NCBI GenBank assembly: GCA_902791215.1
Contig: CADAUZ010000003.1
Coordinates: 92,301-156,300 of the forward strand
DNA: 64,000 nt
Origin: Oscillospiraceae bacterium
Lineage (GTDB): Bacteria > Bacillota > Clostridia > Oscillospirales > Oscillospiraceae
Direction of reading: 5' to 3'
Below are positions 53,283 to 62,810 of the stretch, one piece after another; position 1 is the first letter of the stretch, and each line of letters begins with the position of its first letter. The position numbers were made by a program, and so were the translations under genes. The notes below the pieces were generated by a model, which saw nothing but the letters and a program-made list of their open reading frames with translations, did no database searches and was not told the origin of the DNA.

Positions 53283-53670
53283 TTACACGGAGAATAATGA
53301 TTACAACAACGTCTACGCTATTCCGGCGAACTATACGGACTCCGGAAAGCTGTTCGGCGGGATGCTTGAAACGCGCAACACCGTTGAGACTGTACTGCTG
53401 CTTGCGCTTTTAGGATACCCCGAGCTCTTCTGGATGACGCTTCCCGCGATGATGCGCATTGTGGTCATGGTCCTGACCCTGATCCCGGTCTCGGTTGTCT
53501 CGCTCATGAGCATCGACGGGGACTCTCTTTTTCAGTATCTCGGCCACATTATCCGCTTTTTCATCAACCGACGCAGACTACATTTCAGGAGGATCGGCTA
53601 TCACTATGACCCGAAGCGCCTCAAAACGCACAAAAAAGCAAAACGAAAAAAGAAACAGCGAACTGCTTGA
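53233..53670 (+). CDS. PrgI-family membrane protein
   Basis: Small T4SS membrane protein: two hydrophobic helices (VETVLLLALLGYPELFWMTL and IVVMVLTLIPVSVVSLMSID) and a very basic tail. Homology seems to begin around NNVYAIPANYTDSGKLFGG, near 53305. No ATG, GTG or TTG lies at a suitable place; the only canonical start with a ribosome site (AGGAAG) is TTG 53233, which overlaps the previous gene by 50 bases. An out-of-frame ATG with GGAG at 53297 suggests a frame problem or a rare start codon. Confidence 0.65.
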   Translation, partial: VLALTTRPHISTEWAGDYTENNDYNNVYAIPANYTDSGKLFGGMLETRNTVETVLLLALLGYPELFWMTLPAMMRIVVMVLTLIPVSVVSLMSIDGDSLFQYLGHIIRFFINRRRLHFRRIGYHYDPKRLKTHKKAKRKKKQRTA

Positions 53671-56137
53671 ATTCGTCCAGGATTTTCTTCCGATCCGCAG
53701 CATTCATCACGGGATCATCGAGACAAGAGACAAGCGCTATATAAAGATTCTTGAAATAGAACCCATCAACTTCATGCTGCGATCGGATGAGGAACAGTAC
53801 AATATTATTTCCTCATATGCCTCCTGGCTGAAGATTTCCCCTCAATACCTCCAGTTCAAAAGCATCACGAGGAAGGCGGATTCTGACCGGCATATTCAGC
53901 TCCTTTGCAAAGAGCTTGAGCAGGAATCAAATGAAGAATGCCGCCGACAGGCCGAGGGGTATATCCGCTTCGTCCGCGACGTGGGCAATCGTGAAGCCCT
54001 GACTCGCCGCTTCTTTCTGATTTATCAGTATGAGGAACAGCGCCGGGGCGACAGCGAAGATTTTGGACTTGTTTACAGCACCATCCAAACCGTCGAGCAG
54101 AATGCCAGGGCCTATTTTATGCAGTGCGGCAACACGATCGTGCAGCCGAAAGACCCGGACGCCGCCGCAGCGGAGATCCTGTATATGTTCTTTAACCGGC
54201 GCTCCTGTGTGGATGATCCCTTTGACGCCAGAGCAAATCGGGTCGTCGTGGATACGATGGCGGCGTGTGGAAAGACGATCGGAGTAGACGCGGTTCCCCA
54301 TATCCGCATCGGCAATTTTATTGCTCCGCGCGGCATCGACTTCACCCACAGCAGCTATATCATCATGGACGGGCTTTACTACTGCTTCCTTTATATTAAA
54401 GGCAACGGCTTCCCGGGCCGTGTGCGCGCGGGCTGGATGTCCACGCTCATCAATGCCGGCGACGGAGTGGATATTGACGTCCACCTCCGCCGGGAAAACC
54501 GCAGCAAGACAATAGATAAGGTCGCCCAGCGCATCCGGCTTAACCGCACCAAGCTCAAGAGCATGCAGGATACCAGCACGGACTATGAAGAGCTGACCAA
54601 CTCTATTCAGGCCGGTTACTACATCAAGCACGGCATCGCAAACTACAATGAGGATCTGTTCTATCTGTCCATCTTCATCACAGTTTCCGCGAAAAGCATC
54701 GACGAGCTTATGTGGCGAAGACAACAGATGGTGGATATGCTCAAATCCATGGATATGTATGTCAGCGAATGCCGTTTCCAGCAGGAAGCGGCGCTCTGCT
54801 CCGTCATGCCTTTCCTGAAAATTGACCCGAAACTGGAGCGCAAATCCCGCCGCAATGTTCTGACAAGCGGTGCTGCTTCTGCGTATATGTTCACAAGCTT
54901 TGAAATGTCCGATGACGCCGGTGTGCTGCTCGGAATCAACAGGCATAACAATTCCCTGTGCATCGTGGATCTTTTCAACACAAAGAAGAATAAGAACGCG
55001 AATCTGAACATTCTCGGTACATCAGGCGCCGGAAAAACCTTCACAATGCAGCTTTTGGCCTTGCGAATGCGTATGCGCGGCATACAGTGCTTCATCGTCG
55101 CGCCAATCAAAGGGCATGAGTTTCGCCGTGCCTGCCGCCAGGTCGGCGGCGAGTTCATTAAAATTGCCCCCGGCTCTCCGCACTGCATCAACATCATGGA
55201 GATCCGCCACACCATTTCCCCGGAGATGGAGCTGATTGACGAGCTTGACTACAATGAGCTGGATTCGATGCTCGCGCGGAAAATTCAGCAGCTTATGATC
55301 TTCTTTTCCCTGCTTATCCCGGATATGAACAATGAGGAGGAACAGATGCTTGATGAGGCGCTGATCCGCACCTACGCAAAATTCGGGATCACCCACGATA
55401 ATGATTCTCTCTATCTCGACCGCACCTGCTCACCTCCGCGCATGAAAGGGATGCCTATCATCGGAGACCTTCATGAAGAGCTGCTGGCAAATCCCATGAC
55501 CCAGCGTCTCGCGGTGATCATCAGCCGCTTTGTGACCGGCTCAGCCCAGAGCTTCAATCAGCAGACCAACGTAGACTTGACGAACAAGTACATTGTATTG
55601 GATCTCTCGGAATTGAAGGGCAAGCTGCTTCCGGTCGGCATGTTCATCGCGCTCGACTACGTGTGGGACACAGTCAAGGCCGATCGCACGAAGAAGAAAG
55701 CGATCATGATCGACGAGATCTGGCAGCTTATCGGTGCAAACTCCAACCGCATGGCAGCGGAGTTTTGCCTGACGATCTTCAAAACGATCCGCGGCTTCGG
55801 CGGCGCTGCCATCTCCGCGACGCAGGATCTTTCGGATTTCTTCGGTCTGGAGGACGGCAAGTACGGCAGGGCCATCATCAACAACTCCAAAAACAAGATC
55901 ATTCTGAATCTGGAGCCGGATGAGGCCAAAACTGTCCAGGAGGTCCTGAAGCTCACGAAAACCGAGCTTCGATCAATCACTCAGTTTGAGCGCGGCGAGG
56001 CGCTGATCTGCTCCAATAATAACAAGGTCCCCGTGGTCATCAAGGCCTCAAAAGAGGAACAGGAGATGATTACCACAGATCGCGCTGAGCTGGAGGCGAT
56101 ACTTCGGGACCGTCAAAAAGAGAATACGCATTCCTGA
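53606..56137 (+). CDS. VirB4/TraE-like conjugation ATPase
   Basis: 843-residue type IV secretion ATPase. N-terminal VirB4 domain (LPIRSIHHGIIETRDKRYIK), Walker A GTSGAGKT (about residue 471), Walker B KAIMIDEIWQL, and the ATQDLSDF motif. It powers pilus assembly and substrate transfer at the inner face of the membrane. It overlaps PrgI by 65 bases, in a different frame. AGGAGG lies 13 bases before the ATG, a wide spacing. Confidence 0.93.
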   Translation: MTRSASKRTKKQNEKRNSELLEFVQDFLPIRSIHHGIIETRDKRYIKILEIEPINFMLRSDEEQYNIISSYASWLKISPQYLQFKSITRKADSDRHIQLLCKELEQESNEECRRQAEGYIRFVRDVGNREALTRRFFLIYQYEEQRRGDSEDFGLVYSTIQTVEQNARAYFMQCGNTIVQPKDPDAAAAEILYMFFNRRSCVDDPFDARANRVVVDTMAACGKTIGVDAVPHIRIGNFIAPRGIDFTHSSYIIMDGLYYCFLYIKGNGFPGRVRAGWMSTLINAGDGVDIDVHLRRENRSKTIDKVAQRIRLNRTKLKSMQDTSTDYEELTNSIQAGYYIKHGIANYNEDLFYLSIFITVSAKSIDELMWRRQQMVDMLKSMDMYVSECRFQQEAALCSVMPFLKIDPKLERKSRRNVLTSGAASAYMFTSFEMSDDAGVLLGINRHNNSLCIVDLFNTKKNKNANLNILGTSGAGKTFTMQLLALRMRMRGIQCFIVAPIKGHEFRRACRQVGGEFIKIAPGSPHCINIMEIRHTISPEMELIDELDYNELDSMLARKIQQLMIFFSLLIPDMNNEEEQMLDEALIRTYAKFGITHDNDSLYLDRTCSPPRMKGMPIIGDLHEELLANPMTQRLAVIISRFVTGSAQSFNQQTNVDLTNKYIVLDLSELKGKLLPVGMFIALDYVWDTVKADRTKKKAIMIDEIWQLIGANSNRMAAEFCLTIFKTIRGFGGAAISATQDLSDFFGLEDGKYGRAIINNSKNKIILNLEPDEAKTVQEVLKLTKTELRSITQFERGEALICSNNNKVPVVIKASKEEQEMITTDRAELEAILRDRQKENTHS

Positions 56138-56288
56138 AACGGGGAAAACGAAAATACGTATTTTGAGCTCAGAATACGTATTTTGGCTAGTGCTACAGGT
56201 CAGAATACGTATTTTGAGCTGGCTTCTATGGCAAAATACGTATTTCAGGCATCAAAATACGTATTTTGCATTTCTTAAAATACGTATT
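56123..56288. repeat. Six-copy AATACGTATT palindrome array
   Basis: Perfect AATACGTATT cores at 56153, 56173, 56204, 56235, 56256 and 56279 (first base of each). Most extend to AAAATACGTATTTTG. A seventh, one-mismatch copy AATACGCATT is at 56123, inside the end of virB4. Steps between copies are 30, 20, 31, 31, 21 and 23 bases, close to two or three helical turns, so all sites face one side of the DNA. It fills the gap 56138-56319. Operator array, centromere-like site, iteron origin or oriT-adjacent site are all possible. Confidence 0.9.
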
Positions 56289-56319
56289 TTGAACCTCAGT
56301 TTTGAAGGGAGGTGACTGA

Positions 56320-56868
56320 TTGCTGCTTGAAGATGAAACTCATGTGATCCAATGGCTCTCTCAATACGGCGCATTGCCAAAAACGCAATTGCTACGGATG
56401 CTTCAGAAGACTCCGGCAACATCTGAAAAGATTCTCAGCCGGATGAAACGGGAGCTTCAGATTGCCGATGTCGGAGACGGATACTATCTTGGTCTCGATC
56501 CACTGAGCCGGCCCGATCAGAAAACGGTACTGGCTGTGTGGGTTCTGCTCAGATTTATAGATTACGTTGAGCCTCTGGCGCATTATCCGGCATCCTTTCC
56601 ATCTCAGCTATTCTTTCTCAAAGAGAACACCGGCTACGAAATTGTAGTGCTGTACGAGGGCGAGGGTAATCTTCTGCGTCTGCTTCAGCCGCAGGATGAT
56701 CTGAAATATATCATCGTAGTCCCGCGCATTGCTATGGCGCAGGACCTGAGGCTCCCACGAGCCCCCTGTCTGTTTGCTACCGTTGAGTTTCAGGGGCTGG
56801 AGGAGCCAGAAGTATTATTTTATTCAGAGGAGACAATCCATAATGGCATCAAGCAATTCATTTCTTGA
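56320..56868 (+). CDS. DUF5697-like winged-helix protein
   Basis: 182 residues. An N-terminal winged helix (VIQWLSQYGALPKTQLLRML) is followed by an alpha/beta domain (PADYPSQ-type motif here as YPASFPSQLFFLKENTGYEI). I believe this is the DUF5697 family, known from conjugative elements; function is unknown. The start is TTG after GGGAGGTG, directly behind the palindrome array, so it is a candidate for binding the array or being regulated by it. Confidence 0.7.
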   Translation: MLLEDETHVIQWLSQYGALPKTQLLRMLQKTPATSEKILSRMKRELQIADVGDGYYLGLDPLSRPDQKTVLAVWVLLRFIDYVEPLAHYPASFPSQLFFLKENTGYEIVVLYEGEGNLLRLLQPQDDLKYIIVVPRIAMAQDLRLPRAPCLFATVEFQGLEEPEVLFYSEETIHNGIKQFIS

Positions 56869-57520
56869 CGTGTTGGGTACGATTGACGGAAAAGTCCAGC
56901 GCATGAGTACGGAGGTAAAAACCATCCGTCAGCTTGCGACGGACGGTCACATGGAGGACGCCTACGCTGTTTCCCTGCGCTTGGCGAAGATTGCAGAGCG
57001 CAGCACCCTGCTTACCAGGATCCTCCCGGTCTACAGCGGCAAGCCGACCGCGTACATGGATGTTGAAGCAGTTATTCGAGGCACAGTCCCCGTAAAAGTT
57101 TCCTTAACTGATATGGGATGGTTTTATGTTAATCTCCCTGCTCTTCTTCCCAAGAAGGAATTCAACTCCCGCAGCTATGTCCGCGGTTACCTGTTCCCTG
57201 CCCTTAACCAGTTCTTCGCCGATAAAGACCCGCTTCATTATGAAGACGCCGTCATCATCTTCCGCCATGTGTACTGCCGTGACCGCCCCGAACGCAGACG
57301 CCGTGATCACGACAACATCGAGGTAAATTGCGTTGCGGATACCATTGCCCTGTTCGTTCTCCTGGATGACAGTCCCTCAGTATGCTCGCACTACTATTGC
57401 AGCGCAGCGGGTGACACGGATTGCACAGAAGTCTTTGTAGTCCCGCATACAGATTTTCCGCTTTGGCTTGCAACCGATGGTGCGCCGGGTAAGGCTCAGA
57501 ACGGTGAAATAAGCACGTAA
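56843..57520 (+). CDS. DUF6100-like element protein
   Basis: 225-residue soluble protein of unknown function. The core YVNLPALLPKKEFNSRSYVR, the DHDNIEVN motif and a C-terminal part with YYCSAAGDTDCTEVFVVP match what I remember of DUF6100, always in such elements. It overlaps DUF5697 by 26 bases. ATG 56843 with GAGGAG upstream. Confidence 0.65.
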   Translation: MASSNSFLDVLGTIDGKVQRMSTEVKTIRQLATDGHMEDAYAVSLRLAKIAERSTLLTRILPVYSGKPTAYMDVEAVIRGTVPVKVSLTDMGWFYVNLPALLPKKEFNSRSYVRGYLFPALNQFFADKDPLHYEDAVIIFRHVYCRDRPERRRRDHDNIEVNCVADTIALFVLLDDSPSVCSHYYCSAAGDTDCTEVFVVPHTDFPLWLATDGAPGKAQNGEIST

Positions 57521-57681
57521 AACCTTGTGCAAATCCGCTTGCCCGGTTTTGACGTCTCCCGTCACAGGGTCATTTTCGTAAAAAGCATTGACATTCAATT
57601 ATTTCATGACTTTCGGAGCATCAAAACCGGGTCAAGAGGAGGAGCCGTTTGCCCTGTATTACTTCAAAAAGGAGGCAAGCC

Positions 57682-58830
57682 ATGATCTACTTCTCCCCCG
57701 GCAGTCACATCTCCAGATTCATCAGCTTTCTGGCGCTTGTGGGCGAGTATCCGACAAGTTCGCTCGATCTCCTCGGCAGTCAACGAGAGCTTTCGCGGCT
57801 GATAGACAAGCTCAGTGTCAAGCAGCTGATCAGAAACACAGCCACCGGTGATTCCATCGAGCGTCGAATCCTCCTGATCCGCGGCAAGGGCGCATCCAGA
57901 ACAGTCCGATTGTCCACCTTTGCTCTTCCTCTGCTGGATTGGCTCGGTATACGAGACAGCTACATTTCCCGCTTCGGGGCAGGCTCCCTCTCAGGCAATC
58001 AACTCCACATCGAACGCAATCATCGAGTGGCCGAGACGGCAGCCATGCTCCTCCGGGCAGGCATAGAATGCAGGCCTTGGATGCTGCCGGAACTGCAATT
58101 GAGCGAACGTAAGCTGATCACGGATCACACAATGGCTTTCTTTGCGAGGGATATCAAGCAGATCATTGTCGAATCTCTCAATAAGACAAAGTTTGCGCGG
58201 TATACAGCCGCTCTTTTCATGCCCGAGTGCTGTTTGCCGATCTACAACACGCGCAATTCCGCCATGAAATGGTATGGAGAGGGTGAGGGAAAGGTTCGGG
58301 AGGATCTGACACATGTTGCCCGCGCCAATTCCGCTTGTTCCACAGTTGACTCGGCCATACTGCTTGGGCGGACTTATGATGTGGCTCTGGCTACGATTCA
58401 ATCCACATCCTGTGACAGGCAGGGACTCTCCCGCTTTGACAGAATCTATCCGCGGATCTTCTATGTCCCGTTTGGAGATTTCGGTGTTCGCCAGCTGGCT
58501 CTTTTCCAGGTTCCGTCCTGGAGGGAACAGCTCCTGAGCTTTTTCTTCGATGATGATGTCCGTTCCTATAATAAAGGCGCGTTTGAGTATGACGCTGCAG
58601 TTGACGGCAGATATGTGCTCTCTTTTCTGGATGGAGACATTGCCAGACTTATGCGCTTTCGGGATGCAATACGGACTTATCAGGTAAAATCCGAAGTCCT
58701 GTGCTATTCCGAGCAAGCACCTTTTTTACAGGAGTATTTGCCTGTGAGTGTCAGACTCAATCCCATAGATATCGGTATGGCAGAAGAAGAGCTTGGGGTG
58801 AAAGCGAGGGATCTGCTTGAAAGATCATAA
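57682..58830 (+). CDS. Conjugation-region protein of unknown function (replication-relaxation-like)
   Basis: 382 residues, no membrane segment. The N-terminus has a possible winged helix (ISFLALVGEYPTSSLDLLGS), the middle a compact alpha/beta part (ERNHRVAETAAMLLRAGIEC). The pattern resembles replication-relaxation or MobC-type accessory proteins, but I cannot place it with confidence. GGAGG before ATG 57682. It overlaps virD4 by 14 bases, so the two are coupled. Confidence 0.6.
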   Translation: MIYFSPGSHISRFISFLALVGEYPTSSLDLLGSQRELSRLIDKLSVKQLIRNTATGDSIERRILLIRGKGASRTVRLSTFALPLLDWLGIRDSYISRFGAGSLSGNQLHIERNHRVAETAAMLLRAGIECRPWMLPELQLSERKLITDHTMAFFARDIKQIIVESLNKTKFARYTAALFMPECCLPIYNTRNSAMKWYGEGEGKVREDLTHVARANSACSTVDSAILLGRTYDVALATIQSTSCDRQGLSRFDRIYPRIFYVPFGDFGVRQLALFQVPSWREQLLSFFFDDDVRSYNKGAFEYDAAVDGRYVLSFLDGDIARLMRFRDAIRTYQVKSEVLCYSEQAPFLQEYLPVSVRLNPIDIGMAEEELGVKARDLLERS

Positions 58831-60700
58831 GAAACTCCTGCTCATCACGCTTCTCTCCATACCGGGACTGGGTGCTCTGGGTTATCTGGCCGGGCTGCTC
58901 TCTCAGCTTATCGGCAGTTATGAAGACTGGATGCGTCTCGGAGGTATGGGCGGACAGGTTATGATGGAGAAGCCGAGTCTGGATCCGCTGACTTGCTACA
59001 CTGCCCTGATTTCGTGGTCCGGTCTGAAGAGCATTCTGATCCTTACCGGTCTGATAACGACCATTACTCTTTATATACGTTTTCATGATCGTTTTTCGGT
59101 CGGCAGCGAGGATCCGCGCGGCTTTTCTGCCAGCAACGCCGGAACATACGGCACTGCGGCGTGGATGAGTGAAGCCGAAATGCGCAGCATCCTTGAGATT
59201 TCCACGATCAACAAGGCCGTCGGTACTGTTCTCGGTGAGTATAAAGGGAAAGCCGTATGTATGCCGAAGGACACCAGACTGAACCGGCATATCGCCATCT
59301 TCGGCGCATCCGGCACAATGAAGTCTCGTGCCATCATTCGCAATGCACTTTTCCAAGACATCAAGCGCGGCGAATCCGTGATTATCACAGACAGCAAAGG
59401 TGAACTATATGCGGATACCTCTGAGCTGTTCCGAAAAAACGGGTATGACGTGAAGGTTTTCAATCTTGTCAACCCCGAACATGGCGACTCCTGGAACTGC
59501 ATGTCCGACCTGAACGGAGACACACTCATGGCCCAGATACTCACCAATGTCATTATCGGCAACACCAGTTCCGGCAAAGGCGATCATTTTTGGGACGGCG
59601 GCGAGGGTAATCTTCTTAAAGCCCTGATACTGTATGTGGATCAGGATCCCGCTCGCGCTGCTTATGAGAAAAACCTCAGTGAAGCCTATAACATGCTCAC
59701 ACAGTTTACTGAGCAGCAGCTCACCACGCTGTTTGAGAGACTGCCGGTTGGTCACCCTGCACGCGCACCGTTTCATCTCTTTTCCCAGTCGAGTGATTCG
59801 GTAAAGTCCGGCATCATCATTGGCCTCGGCACACGGCTGCAGGTCCTGCAGAATGAAGCCGTACAGCGCATCACAAGTCAGTCTGACATTGACTTAAGCG
59901 CTCCGGCACGCAAAAAATGCGCATATTACATCATTCTCAGCGATCAGGATTCCAGTATGGCATTCCTGTCGTCGCTGTTTTTTTCTTTCCTTTTTATAAA
60001 ATTGACCCGGTACGCAGACAGCCGGCCAAACGGTGCCTGCGACGTACCAGTCAATCTTATACTGGATGAGTTCAACAATATCGGCCGCATCGGCGGCGCC
60101 GCAGACGGCTCTGATTTTGCAAGAACGCTGAGCGTCATTCGCTCCAGAGATATTCGGGTCATGCTTGCTATTCAGAGCCTCGGTCAGCTGCAAAACCGGT
60201 ATCCCAACAATCTATGGGCAGAAATCATCGGCAATGCAGATATCCAACTTATGCTCGGCTGCACGGACAGCGTGACAGCCGAGTATTTTTCTGCCCGGAG
60301 CGGAGACATGAGCGTACTCATCAAATCCACGATGACCGTTCGCCAGACTATTGCGGTTGCTCAGATGATTCCCCAGTACAGGCAAACCGAAGGCCAGGGC
60401 CGCAGGCGTCTGCTTACCCCGGATGAGGTGCTTAGACTGCCAAACGAGCAGATGCTGGTTGTAATCCGTGGCTGCAACATGCTCAGACTGAAAAAGCTGG
60501 ATTATACCCGGCACCCGATGAGTCTGGAGCTGCAGCCCTGTTCGATTTTGAACTATACACCGATCGCGCTCCCGGTTTCGCCCCGCAAGCTTCATTTTAG
60601 TCCTCCGCCGCCGAGTACAGAACCTGCTGTTGAAAAAGCAGAAAAGGCAAAGAAAAGCCGAAAAATGTACAGCTCATCCAAGCCACCAGAAGAATTTTAA
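58817..60700 (+). CDS. VirD4/TraG-like coupling ATPase
   Basis: 627-residue type IV coupling protein. Two N-terminal membrane helices, Walker A-like FGASGTMKSRAI (about residues 165-176; the usual GSGKT is changed to GTMKS), Walker B VNLILDEFNNI, and the motif SLGQLQNRYP. It delivers the relaxosome to the channel. Start is TTG with GAGGGA upstream. Downstream partner relaxase is not in the window. Confidence 0.93.
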   Translation: MKDHKKLLLITLLSIPGLGALGYLAGLLSQLIGSYEDWMRLGGMGGQVMMEKPSLDPLTCYTALISWSGLKSILILTGLITTITLYIRFHDRFSVGSEDPRGFSASNAGTYGTAAWMSEAEMRSILEISTINKAVGTVLGEYKGKAVCMPKDTRLNRHIAIFGASGTMKSRAIIRNALFQDIKRGESVIITDSKGELYADTSELFRKNGYDVKVFNLVNPEHGDSWNCMSDLNGDTLMAQILTNVIIGNTSSGKGDHFWDGGEGNLLKALILYVDQDPARAAYEKNLSEAYNMLTQFTEQQLTTLFERLPVGHPARAPFHLFSQSSDSVKSGIIIGLGTRLQVLQNEAVQRITSQSDIDLSAPARKKCAYYIILSDQDSSMAFLSSLFFSFLFIKLTRYADSRPNGACDVPVNLILDEFNNIGRIGGAADGSDFARTLSVIRSRDIRVMLAIQSLGQLQNRYPNNLWAEIIGNADIQLMLGCTDSVTAEYFSARSGDMSVLIKSTMTVRQTIAVAQMIPQYRQTEGQGRRRLLTPDEVLRLPNEQMLVVIRGCNMLRLKKLDYTRHPMSLELQPCSILNYTPIALPVSPRKLHFSPPPPSTEPAVEKAEKAKKSRKMYSSSKPPEEF

Positions 60701-60718
60701 TATAAAGGAGGTAGATAC

Positions 60719-61756
60719 ATGCCCAACATCCCGTTTGATACCAAGAAAAGCAGCTTTCTCCAAACCGACTCTGAAGCTTCGATCCCAGCTCAGACCGAAG
60801 CCGACGACATCCCTCCCTCCGCTTCACCTCAGGCTCAGTCTGAATCCGCTCCCCAGTCTTCCGCCGGTACCCGGCCGAGAGTCATTCCGATCGATCTCCG
60901 TCGAACTGTGCAGACTGACGCGGACAAGGACCGTAATGACCTGCTGGATCTTCTCGAATCTCAGCGCAGCAAACGCATCCTGACCGGCACGATCCAGGGC
61001 GTGGAAGGCGGCCCCGGCAGCAACAGCCGCTCTGTCGCAGTCATTTATCGCGGGGACTATAAGATTCTGATTCCCGCTGAGCTCGCTGTTGTTCCCCCGG
61101 AGGATTATGGCGGCCGCACGCCCGCGGAGGTGCTCCATCAGATGATAACCCGCCGTCTCGGCGCAGAAGTGGACTACATCGTAAAAGGTGTCGAAGCGGA
61201 AGAACACCTCGCTGTGGCCAGCAGGCTCGAAGCCATGCGAGCCAAACGCAGCCAGTATTACAGCACCGGCCGTGACGGTGTTCGTGAAGGGAGCTGTGCC
61301 GAAGCACGCGTTGTTTCAGTCATACGTGCCGGCATCTTCATTGATCTCTTTGGCATTGAGACCTTTGTCCCTCTCAGTGAGCTGAGTTACCAACGCATGA
61401 TGGACGCGGCCACAGTCTTCCAGCCCGGCCAGCGCATCCTTGTGAGAGTTCTGGAGATTATGAGAAAGCGCCCCGGAGAAGTGGATGTCACCGCATCCGT
61501 CAAGCAGGCTGGTGAGAACCCCTATGAGAAGGCCCTGCGGAAATATTCTGTCGGCAACAGATACGTCGGCACCGTGAGTCTTGTCAACACCACCGGTGTC
61601 TTCGTCGCGCTTGATGGCGGTATCGACTGTCTCTGCAACTATCCCAAGCGCGGCCGGCCGCCCAGAGGTGCCCGCGCAACGGTGAAGATTCTGGGCATCA
61701 ACCAGAAGACGAACCGGATCTGGGGTGCCATTACGCACATTGCAATGCCGAGGTAA
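60719..61756 (+). CDS. S1-domain RNA-binding protein of the element
   Basis: 345 residues. The N-terminal 60 are disordered and rich in Ser/Pro/Ala; an S1-like domain follows (GSCAEARVVSVIRAGIFIDL, about 195-280) and probably a second OB fold at the end (GNRYVGTVSLVNTTGVFVAL). Ribosomal-S1-type domains bind single-stranded nucleic acid; a role in translation or in handling the transferred strand is possible. GGAGG before the ATG. Confidence 0.8.
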   Translation: MPNIPFDTKKSSFLQTDSEASIPAQTEADDIPPSASPQAQSESAPQSSAGTRPRVIPIDLRRTVQTDADKDRNDLLDLLESQRSKRILTGTIQGVEGGPGSNSRSVAVIYRGDYKILIPAELAVVPPEDYGGRTPAEVLHQMITRRLGAEVDYIVKGVEAEEHLAVASRLEAMRAKRSQYYSTGRDGVREGSCAEARVVSVIRAGIFIDLFGIETFVPLSELSYQRMMDAATVFQPGQRILVRVLEIMRKRPGEVDVTASVKQAGENPYEKALRKYSVGNRYVGTVSLVNTTGVFVALDGGIDCLCNYPKRGRPPRGARATVKILGINQKTNRIWGAITHIAMPR

Positions 61757-61761
61757 GTCTG

Positions 61762-62217
61762 ATGCAGAGCTATTCTTTCCCCCACCATTTGTCAAACTCA
61801 GATATTCTCCGGAATCATCAGCTGGTCGAGAACGCGCGCAGTGTCATAAGCAGCCAGCTGGAACTGGATCTGGAGGAGGACGGCTCACTCACCGGATTTT
61901 ATTCCGGCTTCTTTTTGGCCGTCAGCTTTTCAGATCTTCACCCGCTCATGGTCGTGACGCTCTCAAGGCCCTTTACCTTCCGTGCGGACATCAACACCTA
62001 CAGGGCTCTGAACCGCACCAATCTGAGCAATATTCTTGGCAGCCACATCATCAACAATGATGTCGGCTGCTATTCTTTCCGCGCGACACAGTGGCTGTTT
62101 TCAGCCATGACAGGTGCGGAATTCCGTCTTTTCCTCAGCCGCTGCCAATACGATGCCGAAAAAGGTTATGCAAACACTCTCCCATCCTACATTCATCAAT
62201 CAGGAGGACCGTCATGA
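61762..62217 (+). CDS. Hypothetical element protein
   Basis: 151 residues with no recognised family. It has a mixed alpha/beta core with aromatic residues (DLEEDGSLTGFYSGFFLAVS and YSFRATQWLFSAMTG) and no membrane segment. It overlaps the next gene by a TGATG-type junction and has GAGG upstream of the ATG. Likely another accessory component. Confidence 0.6.
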   Translation: MQSYSFPHHLSNSDILRNHQLVENARSVISSQLELDLEEDGSLTGFYSGFFLAVSFSDLHPLMVVTLSRPFTFRADINTYRALNRTNLSNILGSHIINNDVGCYSFRATQWLFSAMTGAEFRLFLSRCQYDAEKGYANTLPSYIHQSGGPS

Positions 62218-62714
62218 ACAAAGCACAGACTATTGAAAAGAATATCCGCAGTATTTTTCACGAGTCCCAATCAATGGACTTGGGATTTCTGGATATTCTG
62301 GCAAACCTGGACTTTTCCGTTCTGTCTCAGGTCATTCGCCACCACGCGGAAACGGTGTACGTTTACCGGATCAACACCACGCAAGGTTTCGGGCCGGATT
62401 ACCGCGGCCCCGAGCTCTTTCCGGTTCGGGCGACGATGCTGTATTCCTGCCTCGTTCCTTTCTCGGATAAAGAACACGGGGTTGTCCGCGTCATGGAGCT
62501 CTGGATGCTGGACGACGGAACCCTCGCGGCCGTGAACAATACGCAGCTCATTCTTGGCCGCGGGGCTGTCGTCAGCGAATACCGCACGGTGAAGTCCACG
62601 GTACCCTCTGAGATTTGTCAAGTCATCCCGATCGACAGAAGCAAGCTCGCCGGCGAGCTTCGGGATCTCTGCCGGATCTCCGTGAGCGTCGGGATGCCCT
62701 GCTATGAACTGTAA
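62214..62714 (+). CDS. Hypothetical element protein
   Basis: 166-residue soluble protein, unknown family. GGAGG lies 7-8 bases before the ATG, which sits inside the previous gene's stop region (overlap of 4 bases). It contains ETVYVYRINTTQGFGPDYRG and a C-terminal helical part (LRDLCRISVSVGM). Co-translated with its neighbours. Confidence 0.6.
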   Translation: MNKAQTIEKNIRSIFHESQSMDLGFLDILANLDFSVLSQVIRHHAETVYVYRINTTQGFGPDYRGPELFPVRATMLYSCLVPFSDKEHGVVRVMELWMLDDGTLAAVNNTQLILGRGAVVSEYRTVKSTVPSEICQVIPIDRSKLAGELRDLCRISVSVGMPCYEL

Positions 62715-62730
62715 GGAAGGAGGGGGTCGC

Positions 62731-62778
62731 ATGTCAAAACCGTTTCATCCGCGCGCCCCTCCCCATTCCCGGACATGA
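62731..62778 (+). CDS. 15-codon leader-like ORF
   Basis: ATG with a strong GGAGGGGG site encodes 15 residues beginning MSKPFHPRAPPH, rich in Pro and His/Arg, ending 32 bases before the true start of the surface protein. It may be a translational leader, or a chance ORF. Confidence 0.35.
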   Translation: MSKPFHPRAPPHSRT

Positions 62779-62810
62779 AAAACAAAGCTATGATCAACAG
62801 GAGGTACATC

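Noticed and set aside
57588..57851. Plus-strand frame overlapping the start of the 57682 gene
   Set aside because: It overlaps the better-supported gene and its translation becomes low-quality after about 25 codons.
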